Below, piece by piece: positions 37,254-46,173 of a stretch of 47,614 nt of DNA (its first letter is position 1; each line of letters opens with the position of its first letter). Source of the stretch: Myxococcales bacterium (GTDB lineage Bacteria; Myxococcota_A; Polyangia; Polyangiales; Polyangiaceae); NCBI GenBank assembly GCA_009692485.1, contig SHZB01000005.1, positions 1 to 47,614 on the forward strand, written 5' to 3'. The notes under the pieces are model-generated. The model saw only the letters and a program-made list of their open reading frames with translations. It did not search any database and was not told where the DNA came from. A program made the position numbers and the translations under genes.

Positions 37254-37374
37254 CTTTGTGCCCCGGGTGTCCCGGGGCAGTGACTTTGTGCCCCGGGTGT
37301 CCCGGTGCAGTGACTTTGTGCCCCGGGTGTCCCGGTGCAGTGACTTTGTGCCCCGGGTGCCCCGGTGCAGTGAG
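37231..37374. repeat. 30-bp tandem repeat, about 5 copies, each with a hairpin (CCGGG-TGT-CCCGG)
   Basis: Copies at 37231, 37261, 37291, 37321, 37351 (partial); first contains stop TGA 37251-37253. Confidence 0.95.
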
Positions 37375-37393
37375 CAGTGGAGAGTGAGCGCGA

Positions 37394-39142
37394 GTGGCAG
37401 CGGGTCCCAGCAATAAAAAGCGCACGCGGCGCGGCAACGACGACGATGGGTTTGACGTCGTCGTCGAGCCCGAGCAGTTCGAGCTGCGCGCGGGGGCGAG
37501 CATCGCGGGCGTGCGCCTCGTCGAGCCGATCGAGCGAGGCGAAAAGATCGCATGTTGGCGCGGGCAACGCACCGGCGGCAGCGCGGTTACCGTCCATGCG
37601 GTGCTACCGGGCGCAACGGAGCGCGAGCGCGGCTGTTTCCTCAAGGCGGCGGGCCGACTCGCGGCGATGAGACGTGACCAGTTCATCGCCGGCATCACGG
37701 CGGTCACGGCCGTCGTGCCCGGAGCCGATGTCTACGTGGCTGACGTCGCCGCGTCCGGAACGATGGCGGACATCCCCGTGCTCGGATGGGACTTCGTCCA
37801 GCGGCTCGCGTTCGTCGTGCGGATCGGGGTCGTGCTGGGTGAGATGCATCGCGCAGGGCTTTTTCACGGCTGCATTCGCCCGCAAAACATCCTTCTCGAC
37901 GAGCAGTTCATGCCCGTCCTCTCGGACATTGGTGCCATCGACATCGAAGACTCGTTTCCCGGGACGGCCGAGACACGCCACGAATACTGGGCGTACGCCG
38001 CGCGCGAAGTGCGTCAAGGCGCCAATGCGGACGCCCGCTCGGACGTGTTCAGTTTCGGGCGACTGCTCTACTTCATCATCGCCGAAGAAGAGGCCGATGA
38101 GCCAGACGAAGAGGTTCCGCGCCTCGAGCGGCTTCGTGAAGGTCCTCCTGGGCTCGTTCGGATCGTGCGTCGTGCCACGGCCCGCGACCCGGGCGTGCGG
38201 TACCCAGACATCGATGCGATGCTCGAAGAAATCGGGCGTCACGCGCTCTTGGACGGTATCGGAATCGCGCACGCGGCTCCGGGTGCAGGTCCTCGCGCGC
38301 GGCTTCCCAGCGTATCCGCCCACCCCTCGCAGTCGAAGAAGCCCGACGCGAAGGGCGGTAACGCGAACAAGCTCGAGACGAAGCCGGCCGACGCGAAGCG
38401 AGACCCCGCGCGCCGGCCATCCGCGGTGCCGGCGGCTCCGGGCGTAGGCGCGGCTCCGACCTCGTCGGATGGCGCCTTCGCCGTTGGGTCGGCAAGTCTC
38501 TCGAGCGATCCGCTGACGGGCGCGCTCCCGGCCGTGTTCGGCGGCGTCGGACTCACCACCTTGGCGGCGCTTGCGTTCTGGTCGCACGCGACCGCGGACG
38601 CGCGGCCTTGGCAGTTCTTCGTGGGCATTCTCGCTGCACTCTTTGCGAGCGCGGTGCTACCGGCAGGCGCGCGGCCGCGAATCGCACGGCCGGTGTGGGC
38701 GCTCGTCTGCGTCGTCGCCGTCGTGGTCGGAAATCCGTGGCGAATGGCCGCGGACGCAGGGCGCGCCGGAAAATTCGCGAGCGTTGGGCCGGCCGAGAAA
38801 GCGGCGTTGATTCGGCGCCTCGCAGCAACCGGCGTAAAGCACTTCGGCGCGCTCGAGCTCGCGGGCGTCGGACTGCGTGGCGAGCGGCTCGCAGAGTTCG
38901 ATTTCAGCGGCTCGAAGCTACCAGGGTGCATCATGACGAGGGCCGTTCTGAAGGGCGCGAACTTCGCGAACGCGGACGTGACCAATTGCGATTTTCGCGG
39001 CGCCGACCTCAGCGGCGCAGAATTCGATACGAGCGTCGGATGGCGCGACTCGCTCTGCGATGCAGAGACGAAGATGCCGTACCCGTGGACGTGTGAGAAG
39101 GGCGCACCGAAGAGCAAATTCGATATCCCCACGCTCCGTTGA
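37394..39142 (+). CDS. Kinase-fold (probable pseudokinase) protein with TM segments and pentapeptide repeats
   Basis: HRD motif replaced: MHRAGLFHGCIRPQNILLDEQFMPVLSDIGAI; SDVFSFGRLLYFII; C-terminal LAEFDFSGSKLPGCIMTRAVLKGANFANADVTNCDFRGADLSGAEFD. Confidence 0.75.
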   Translation: MAAGPSNKKRTRRGNDDDGFDVVVEPEQFELRAGASIAGVRLVEPIERGEKIACWRGQRTGGSAVTVHAVLPGATERERGCFLKAAGRLAAMRRDQFIAGITAVTAVVPGADVYVADVAASGTMADIPVLGWDFVQRLAFVVRIGVVLGEMHRAGLFHGCIRPQNILLDEQFMPVLSDIGAIDIEDSFPGTAETRHEYWAYAAREVRQGANADARSDVFSFGRLLYFIIAEEEADEPDEEVPRLERLREGPPGLVRIVRRATARDPGVRYPDIDAMLEEIGRHALLDGIGIAHAAPGAGPRARLPSVSAHPSQSKKPDAKGGNANKLETKPADAKRDPARRPSAVPAAPGVGAAPTSSDGAFAVGSASLSSDPLTGALPAVFGGVGLTTLAALAFWSHATADARPWQFFVGILAALFASAVLPAGARPRIARPVWALVCVVAVVVGNPWRMAADAGRAGKFASVGPAEKAALIRRLAATGVKHFGALELAGVGLRGERLAEFDFSGSKLPGCIMTRAVLKGANFANADVTNCDFRGADLSGAEFDTSVGWRDSLCDAETKMPYPWTCEKGAPKSKFDIPTLR

Positions 39143-39295
39143 ATCGCCGGGCTCTGCTCACGCACCCGGGCTCCGTTGAATCGCCGGGCTCTGCTCACGC
39201 ACCCGGGCTCCGTTGAATCGCCGGGCTCTGCTCACGCACCCGGGCTCCGTTGAATCGCCGGGCTCTGCTCACGCACCCGGGCTCTGCTGACTGCC
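39133..39295. repeat. 37-bp tandem repeat, 4+ copies
   Basis: gctccgttgaatcgccgggctctgctcacgcacccgg at 39133, 39170, 39207, 39244; first copy contains stop TGA 39140-39142. Confidence 0.95.
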
Positions 39296-39364
39296 TGTCC
39301 GTAGGGCGAGCGAGAGCGATGGGCGACCGCGGGCAACGAGGGTGCTAGAGCCGCATCCATCACG

Positions 39365-40081
39365 ATGACGCGACAACCGGCGACCTTGTCGTTCGACATC
39401 GGCGGCAGCAGCATCAAGGCTGCGGTCGTGGCGCCCGATGGCACGCTGCAGGGCGCGCTGGTGGTGCACGCGACGCCGCGGCCTGCGGTGCCTGACGGCG
39501 TCTTGCTGGTGCTTACGCAGCTCGCATCGGGGCTCGCGTTTGAGCGCGTGAGTGTCGGATTTCCGGGCGTCGTCGTCGACGGCATCACCTTGAGTGCGCC
39601 CAACCTCGATGGGGGTTGGGTCGGATTTCCGCTCGCGGACGAGCTGGGGCGCCGTCTTGGACGCAGCGTCAAGGTCGCCAACGATGCCGATCTTGCCGGG
39701 CTCGCGCTCATCGAGGGGCGCGGCGTCGAGATGGTCATCACGCTCGGGACCGGGATGGGCGCGGGCCTCTACCTCGATGGTCGCTTGGTGCCGAACCTCG
39801 AGCTCGGACATCACCCTTTCGGCGACGGGCGAAGCTACGAAGAGCGCGTCTCGGATCGCGAGCTCGCTGTCATCGGCACGGAGCGATGGAAAGTGCGCGT
39901 GCTCGAAACTATCGCGCAAATCCGGGCCGTTTGGAATTTTCGAAGGCTGCATCTCGGCGGCGGCAATGCGCGCTTGTTTCAGCCGAGTGAGCTCCCGGCC
40001 GACGTGGCTCTCGCCGACAATCGTGCCGGTGTCCTCGGCGGAGCATGCCTCTATCGCGAGAGCTCGACACCGAGAGCGTAG
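39365..40081 (+). CDS. ROK-family / polyphosphate-glucokinase-like kinase
   Basis: LSFDIGGSSIKAAVV, VKVANDADLAGLAL, VITLGTGMGAGLYLDGRLVPNLELGHHPF. Confidence 0.82.
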   Translation: MTRQPATLSFDIGGSSIKAAVVAPDGTLQGALVVHATPRPAVPDGVLLVLTQLASGLAFERVSVGFPGVVVDGITLSAPNLDGGWVGFPLADELGRRLGRSVKVANDADLAGLALIEGRGVEMVITLGTGMGAGLYLDGRLVPNLELGHHPFGDGRSYEERVSDRELAVIGTERWKVRVLETIAQIRAVWNFRRLHLGGGNARLFQPSELPADVALADNRAGVLGGACLYRESSTPRA

Positions 40082-40099
40082 GTCGCGCACGACACGAGC

Positions 40100-40549
40100 T
40101 CAGAACGCTTTGGCGGAATCGACGAGGATGGTCACCGGGCCGTCGTTGTCGACGAACACGCGCATGTCCGCGGCGAAGCGTCCGGTCGCTACGAATACGT
40201 CGTGGGCTCGCAGGAGCGCGACGAAGCGTTCGTAGGCGTCGCGCGCTGGGATGGGATGCATGGCGGCATCGAAACTTGGGCGCCGTCCCCGCCGCATGTC
40301 GCCGTAGACCGTGAACTGGCTCACGACGAGCACGCTGCCGCCAATGTCCTTCACGGACAGGCCGAGCTTGCCCTTGGGATCGGGAAATATTCGCATGTGA
40401 ACGATGCGGCTCGCGGTCGATGCGAGATCCGCTTCGAGGTCGTCTTTTCCGGCGCCGACGAAGACGCACAGACCGCGCGAGATCGAGCCCACAAGCTCGC
40501 CTGCGACTTCTACGCGCGCGGCGACGACTCGTTGGACGACGGCCCTCAA
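40100..40549 (-). CDS. dtd: D-aminoacyl-tRNA deacylase (TTG start proposed)
   Basis: (M)RAVVQRVVAARVEVAGELVGSISRGLCVFVGAGKDD..., MRIFPDPKGKLGLSVKDIGGSVLVVSQFTVYGDMRRGRRPSFDAAMHP. Confidence 0.93.
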   Translation of the reverse strand: MRAVVQRVVAARVEVAGELVGSISRGLCVFVGAGKDDLEADLASTASRIVHMRIFPDPKGKLGLSVKDIGGSVLVVSQFTVYGDMRRGRRPSFDAAMHPIPARDAYERFVALLRAHDVFVATGRFAADMRVFVDNDGPVTILVDSAKAF

Positions 40550-40582
40550 GGTCTGCTCCGCGGACGTGTATGCTCGACCCGA

Positions 40583-41533
40583 ATGCGCGTCACGAAACTT
40601 GCGTTGTGCGCCGCGGCGACGCTTGTGGCGTGGATGAGTGGAGCGGTCGCGCACGGCTTCCCGTACGTCGTCAAGAAAGGCGAGACGGTGGCCGAGCTCG
40701 CGGAGCGGCTCTACGGTCGCATCGAGCTCGAGCGCATCGTCATCGCGGCCAACGGCCTCGGTGACGCGGGGGCGCGCGGGATCGTCGCGGGGATGCGCCT
40801 CGAAATTCCGGCGGCCGGGTACCACAAGATGGCCGCTGGCGAGAGCTGGCGCAGCGTTGCCAGCGAGCTCTTGGGCGCGTCTCATCGCGGCGACGTGCTC
40901 GCGCGCCTGAATGACGCCGAGCCGTGGGTGCCGGCGGTTCTTGGCCGCGAAATCGTGGTGCCGTACAACTTGCGCTACGTCGCTAGCTCGGGCGACACCA
41001 CCGAGAGCGTGGCCTACCGGTTCATGGGGCGGCGCGATGACGGCTTCCTCGTCGCCAGCTACAACGAGCTTCACCGCGCTTCGCTCGCGCAGGGCCAGGT
41101 GGTGTTGGTGCCGCTCGTCAAGCTCGGACTCAGCGAGGCGGGCCGCGTCTTGGCCAGCTCCGCGGGCGCGTGGATCCGAAGCGAGGCAGGCGGCGCGGCG
41201 CGCAAATCACAGGACGACGCCGAACCTGAGCTCGCGCGATTCACCACGATGCTCCGGCGCGGAGACTACGTCAGCGGCGTCGTCACCGGTGCGCGCCTCC
41301 TCGCTCGCGGAACGCTCACCGCACCGCAAGAAGCTCGCGTTCACGCGCTGTTGACGGAGGCGTTCGCCGCGCTTGACGAGCGAGGACTGGCGGCGGACGC
41401 GTGTGCGGCGTGGCGCGCGGGCGAGCCGGGGCTCGTGCTCGATCCGGTGATGCTCAGCCCAAAGATCGTGGCCGCGTGCCTCGAGCCGGGACGACCATCG
41501 CGGTCCGGCGCCGACGATCGGGCGAAGCCGTGA
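40583..41533 (+). CDS. LysM-domain secreted protein
   Basis: Signal MRVTKLALCAAATLVAWMSGAVAHG; PYVVKKGETVAELAERLYGRIELERIVIAANGL and YVASSGDTTESVAYRFMGRRDDGFLVASYNEL. Confidence 0.8.
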   Translation: MRVTKLALCAAATLVAWMSGAVAHGFPYVVKKGETVAELAERLYGRIELERIVIAANGLGDAGARGIVAGMRLEIPAAGYHKMAAGESWRSVASELLGASHRGDVLARLNDAEPWVPAVLGREIVVPYNLRYVASSGDTTESVAYRFMGRRDDGFLVASYNELHRASLAQGQVVLVPLVKLGLSEAGRVLASSAGAWIRSEAGGAARKSQDDAEPELARFTTMLRRGDYVSGVVTGARLLARGTLTAPQEARVHALLTEAFAALDERGLAADACAAWRAGEPGLVLDPVMLSPKIVAACLEPGRPSRSGADDRAKP

Positions 41534-41662
41534 GCGACCTTGACGTGGAGCTTCGCGCCGCTGTCGGGCCGGGCTCCGAGCTCGGTCGCGTGCCGCTCTC
41601 GCCAGTCGGCCTCTCAAGTCCTATCGACGCTGCCTCGCCGTGTTATTGGGGCCACGGTTCGC

Positions 41663-42928
41663 ATGACGCGAGACGCTGACAAGCACCGGTCCTACAAGAG
41701 CGGCGACGTCGTCGCAGATCGCTACGAGCTGCTCGAGCGACTCGGAGACGGCGCGACCGGCGTCGTGTTTCGCGCCCGAGATCTCTACGTGGATGGACCG
41801 CGTGAGGTTCTGGCGGTCAAGCTCGTTCACCCTCGCCTCTTAAAAGATCCCCAGATTTCCGGGCGTTTTCGTCGCGAGGCGCGCATCCTCGCGGAGCTTG
41901 ACCACAGCAACGTTTGTCGGATCTTCGAGGCAGTGACCGGCGATGACTTCATGCTGCTCGCGCTCGAGTACATCGAAGGCACCGTGCTCGAGCGCTACCT
42001 CGCCGAGCACGGACCCTTGCCGTTCGACGAGGCGCTCGCGCTCATCGAGCAGCTCTGCGCGGCGCTCACGGCGGCTCACGCGTTGGGGATCGCGCATCGT
42101 GATCTCAAGCCCGGCAACGTGATCGTGGAGGGCGCCCAGCACGCGGGCGGTTCGTTTCGTATCGGGCTGCGCGCGAAGGTCGTCGACTTCGGTCTCGCGA
42201 AACTTCTGGGACAAGGTTCGTTAGGAACCTCGCTCACGACCGAGCACATGGTGATCGGAACGCCCGAATACATGTCGCCGGAGCAGATCAAGGGTGAGCC
42301 GGCCGATCACCGCGCGGACATTTACTCGCTGGGCATCATGCTCTACGAGGTTCTCACCGGCTCAGTCCCTTTTCGCGCGGCGACCGCGCTCGCGACCATG
42401 GCGATGCATCTGCAAGAGCCGCCACCGCGTCTGCGCGACGTGGCAAGTGCGCGCGCCGTCCCCGAGAGCGTCGAGCGCGCGCTCACGAAGGCGCTGAGCA
42501 AGCTGCCGGAGCAGCGCTTCGATAGCGCCACCGAGCTCGCGGAGAGTCTTCGCTCTGCAATGCGCGCGGAGGTTGAAGCCCATGAACGAGCCGACGCCGA
42601 GACGCACGAGTCGCACGCACGCATGAGCGACACGCTCCTCGATCGGCGGCGTCCCGAGGGTGCGACGCTGCAGTCTCCGCGCGATGCCGCGCTCGATGCG
42701 CACGTGCAGAAGCGAGGCGCCAAGGTGACGGTCCTCGTCGAGAACGAACACGGCTCGCCGAGCATGCCGGCCGTGCGCGAAGCCGCCGATCCGAAACGAA
42801 GTCAGACGGGCATCGAGTCGCGTTCGAGCGCCCGCGCCGCTGAGAGGGAGCGACGGCTGTGGCGCGTGGCCTTCGTCGCGATGATGTGCGGGGCGATCAT
42901 CGCCGGCGTGTGGCTCGGCCTCAGATGA
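41663..42928 (+). CDS. Ser/Thr protein kinase with C-terminal TM
   Basis: YELLERLGDGATGVVFRARD, HRDLKPGNVIVE, VVDFGLAKLLG, GTPEYMSPEQIKGEPADHRADIYSLGIMLYEVLTG; C-terminal VAFVAMMCGAIIAGVWLGLR. Confidence 0.92.
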   Translation: MTRDADKHRSYKSGDVVADRYELLERLGDGATGVVFRARDLYVDGPREVLAVKLVHPRLLKDPQISGRFRREARILAELDHSNVCRIFEAVTGDDFMLLALEYIEGTVLERYLAEHGPLPFDEALALIEQLCAALTAAHALGIAHRDLKPGNVIVEGAQHAGGSFRIGLRAKVVDFGLAKLLGQGSLGTSLTTEHMVIGTPEYMSPEQIKGEPADHRADIYSLGIMLYEVLTGSVPFRAATALATMAMHLQEPPPRLRDVASARAVPESVERALTKALSKLPEQRFDSATELAESLRSAMRAEVEAHERADAETHESHARMSDTLLDRRRPEGATLQSPRDAALDAHVQKRGAKVTVLVENEHGSPSMPAVREAADPKRSQTGIESRSSARAAERERRLWRVAFVAMMCGAIIAGVWLGLR

Positions 42929-42931
42929 GCT

Positions 42932-43876
42932 ATGCCCACTTCGGTGTCGATCGCTCGAGCGCCCATCGGAGCGCGCCTTCTCAAGATCGATTGGGGGGCG
43001 ATCTCACCGCTTCGCATCTCGTCGCGGCGCGTCGCAGAGGGCTACTACGCGGGCGCTCATCGAGCAGCTCGTCGCGGCGCGGGCGTCGAATTCGGGGGGC
43101 AGCGGCCGTACGTGCCCGGCGACGATCTGCGCTTTCTCGACCGCCGCAGCTTGCTCAAGCATGACCGACTGCTCGTGCGCGAATTCGACACGGACACCGA
43201 GCGAGCGCTGTGGCTCTGGGTGGACGCGAGTCGTTCGATGAGCTTTCGAGGCCCGAGTGTAACCGGCAGCAAGCTAGCGTTTGCTGCGCTTCTCGCGGCG
43301 ACGCTCGCGCGGATCGCCGTCTCGGGTCACGATCCGATCGGACTCTCATGGCTCGGGGCGCGCGGTTTGCTCTCGGGGGCGGCGCCCGGCTTCGGATGGA
43401 TGCAATTCGAGCGAGTCGTCGATGCGCTCGAGCGCGCGGACGCCACGACAGAGCTCGAGAGTGACCCTGCCGAGCTGGGCCTCGATGCCGCGCTCGTCTC
43501 CCGCCGGACGCGTCGCGGCAGCGTGATCGTGCTGTTGAGCGATTTCATCGATGTCCCCGACGATGCGCTCCGGAGCATCACGTCCGTGGGAGGCGGCGGA
43601 CGGATGCTGGTCCTCGTGCAGGTGCTCGACCCGATAGAGCTGTCCCTCGGCTACCGCGGAAAGGTCCGCCTGCGCGCGCTCGAGGGCACTCTTGAGGTCA
43701 CGACCGATGCGGATCTCGTTCGCGCCGAGTACTTGCGTCGACTCGAAGCGCACACATCGCGTTGGCGCGACGCAGCCATTTCGCACGGCGGGCGACTCGT
43801 GCAAGCGTCGAGCGGCGAAGATGCCGTTCTGGTCGTGCGGCGCGTTCTCGACGCAATCTCGGGGGCCCGCGCGTGA
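42932..43876 (+). CDS. DUF58 domain-containing protein
   Basis: GVEFGGQRPYVPGDDLRFLDRRSLLKHDRLLVREFDTDTERALWLWVDASRSM. Confidence 0.87.
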   Translation: MPTSVSIARAPIGARLLKIDWGAISPLRISSRRVAEGYYAGAHRAARRGAGVEFGGQRPYVPGDDLRFLDRRSLLKHDRLLVREFDTDTERALWLWVDASRSMSFRGPSVTGSKLAFAALLAATLARIAVSGHDPIGLSWLGARGLLSGAAPGFGWMQFERVVDALERADATTELESDPAELGLDAALVSRRTRRGSVIVLLSDFIDVPDDALRSITSVGGGGRMLVLVQVLDPIELSLGYRGKVRLRALEGTLEVTTDADLVRAEYLRRLEAHTSRWRDAAISHGGRLVQASSGEDAVLVVRRVLDAISGARA

Positions 43877-46050
43877 GCTTCGCGACCTGGGCGGCGCTGC
43901 TCGTCGGGCTGCTCGTAGCCGCTCCGCTCGTCGCGCATCTCTTGCGCCGGCGCCCTCCTGACGAGCGGCCTTTCGCGCCCGTTCGCTTCGTTCCGCTAAC
44001 GAACGCAGTGTCCGACCGACGTACCGCCCTCGAGGACCGGGCGCTGTTCTCGGTGCGGGCGCTCTCGGTGTTGCTGCTCGCGGCCCTCGGCGCGACTCCC
44101 TTTCTAAGCTGCAGCCGCTTGGCGATCGCACGCAAGAAGGGCGCAAGCTGCGCGCTCGCGATCGTGCTCGATGACTCGATGAGCATGCAGGCGACCCTGC
44201 CCGACGGACCGACGACCCGCTTCGCACGGGCACTACAGGGCGCCACCGAACTCTTCGAAGGTCTTGAAAGTGGAGACGTGGTCGCCATCGTGCTCGCAGG
44301 CGCTCCGGTACGCGTAGCGCTTGGTACGACGACCGAGCTCGACTCCGCTCGAGCCACGCTCGCCAGTCTTCAACCAAGCGACCGCGGGACCGATCTCGAA
44401 GGGGCCACGCGACTCGCGATGGAGCTCCTCAGTGGGGTGAGCCACGTCGACAAGCGCGTCGTCGTTCTCAGCGATCTCGCCGACCGCAACGGGCGCGCCG
44501 GTCCGCTCAGCGTCCCGGACGGCATGGCGCTGTGGGCCCCGCTCGAGGAGCTCACCGATGAGCTGAACAACTGCGGTGTCGTGCACGCCGATCGGCGAAG
44601 CGCACTGGTGACGGTGCGCGTCGCTTGCAGCCCGCTCGCCTTCGGACAGGCCACGCCATCCGCGCAAGCGTCCGCATTGAACGGCGCGACGATCGGGCCG
44701 CCGTCGGACATGGCGCCGCCCGCTTCGCCCGCACCCGAGCCGAGCAGGACGGCGACCGCGAGTGCGACGGCGAGTGCGACGGCGAGTGAGACGGCGAGTG
44801 CACGGGATCCCAGAATTCACGGGGATTTCCGCGCGATTTCGGGGCGTCGGCTCGCGCTCTTCGCCGGCGATGAGGAACTCGCAAGCGTGCGACTCGTGCT
44901 CGATGAGCCCGCGCGCGACATCGCCATCCAGCTGTCCGAAGACGCGCTCGGAAAGCTTCGCGATCGTCCGCTCTTCGCGGTGCTCGACGGGCGAGACGAT
45001 CTCGCGGTGGATGACGCCGCGCCCGTCATCAGCGCCGGTGCCGCGCTCACCGTGGGGATCGTGTCGGACGCGCTCGACGACAAACTCGCCACCGGGGGAC
45101 CGCCCGTCGTCGAGCAAGCCTTGCGAGCGCTCGACCTCGGCATCGACATGGCTCCGCTCGCGGTCGTGCCCGAGCGCGCCGAAGAGCTCGACCCACTCGC
45201 GCTCCTCATCGCCGATGACGTGCCGGGCTTCACACCCGGACAGCGACGCGAACTGGGGCGGTGGCTCGAGGACGGCGGCGTGATGCTCGTGACGCTTGGG
45301 CCGCGCGCTGCGATGGCGCCGCTTGGTGCCGGCTTCGCGCCGATGCTGCCCGCCGTCGTGCGCTGGAAGACGACCGCAGCGCGCGGAAAAAAGAACAGCG
45401 AGGGCGACGCGCTGTTTGCGCACGCAGACGACGGCCTCGAGGACTTCGCCCCTCGCGCACGCGCGTTGCTCGAGCTCGACGGCGACGCAGAGCTTCGCAC
45501 GCTCGCGCGCTGGGATGATGACGAGCCACTGGTCGTGGAGCGAAGCATCGGCCGCGGCGTGGCACTCACCATCACCTTGCCCTTCAGCACGCAGGTGAGC
45601 GATTTCGCGTTTCGACCAGGATTTCTGGCACTTCTTGAGCATGTCGTCGCAAAAGCGCGCTCGAGTCGCGGCACCACGCGCACGACCGTCGGACATCCGT
45701 GGACCCTACCGTCGTGGTCCGGTGTGAGCGCGCGCCGTCTCGGCCGTGGCGGCGCACCGGAGTCCGTCGTGGTCGTCGACGGTGAAGTGAACGCGCGACT
45801 CGAGCCGGCCAAGCTCGGCCGTTACGAGCTCAGCGTGAGCGGAAAAACGCTGATGCGCGTCGCCGCCGCCGACGAAGCGGAGATCGTCGCCACGCCACGC
45901 GCTCCCGCCGAGCGCGGCATCGAACGATCGCTGGGCGGCACGAGCCCCCGCATTGACATCTCTCCGCAAGTCGCCCTCTGCCTCATGGGCTTGTTCGTCG
46001 CTGAGCTCTTGTTGCGCATCGTCGGCCGTCTCGCCCGCAAGCCCGCGTGA
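43873..46050 (+). CDS. BatA/vWA-domain membrane protein
   Basis: GTGA overlap; MSFATWAALLVGLLVAAPLVAHLLRRRPPDERPFAPVRFV (BatA-like N-term), VLDDSMSMQAT, C-terminal TM segment. Confidence 0.83.
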   Translation: MSFATWAALLVGLLVAAPLVAHLLRRRPPDERPFAPVRFVPLTNAVSDRRTALEDRALFSVRALSVLLLAALGATPFLSCSRLAIARKKGASCALAIVLDDSMSMQATLPDGPTTRFARALQGATELFEGLESGDVVAIVLAGAPVRVALGTTTELDSARATLASLQPSDRGTDLEGATRLAMELLSGVSHVDKRVVVLSDLADRNGRAGPLSVPDGMALWAPLEELTDELNNCGVVHADRRSALVTVRVACSPLAFGQATPSAQASALNGATIGPPSDMAPPASPAPEPSRTATASATASATASETASARDPRIHGDFRAISGRRLALFAGDEELASVRLVLDEPARDIAIQLSEDALGKLRDRPLFAVLDGRDDLAVDDAAPVISAGAALTVGIVSDALDDKLATGGPPVVEQALRALDLGIDMAPLAVVPERAEELDPLALLIADDVPGFTPGQRRELGRWLEDGGVMLVTLGPRAAMAPLGAGFAPMLPAVVRWKTTAARGKKNSEGDALFAHADDGLEDFAPRARALLELDGDAELRTLARWDDDEPLVVERSIGRGVALTITLPFSTQVSDFAFRPGFLALLEHVVAKARSSRGTTRTTVGHPWTLPSWSGVSARRLGRGGAPESVVVVDGEVNARLEPAKLGRYELSVSGKTLMRVAAADEAEIVATPRAPAERGIERSLGGTSPRIDISPQVALCLMGLFVAELLLRIVGRLARKPA
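44759..44806 (+). repeat. 12-bp coding repeat (gcgagtgcgacg), ATAS linker
   Basis: gcgagtgcgacg gcgagtgcgacg gcgagtgagacg gcgagtgc read directly. Confidence 0.85.
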
Positions 46051-46092
46051 CAGCGCCCGCGTGCGTCGTGGCCAAAGGTTCGCGCCACCGTT

Positions 46093-46173
46093 CCGCGAGC
46101 CCAGAACCTCCGCGAGCCCAGAACCTCCGCGAGCCCAGAACCTCCGCGAGCCCAGAACCTCCGCGCGCTCAGA
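46093..46173. repeat. 17-bp tandem repeat (ccgcgagcccagaacct), 4 copies plus one degenerate
   Basis: Exact copies at 46093, 46110, 46127, 46144; degenerate copy covers panB stop 46169-46171. Confidence 0.93.
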
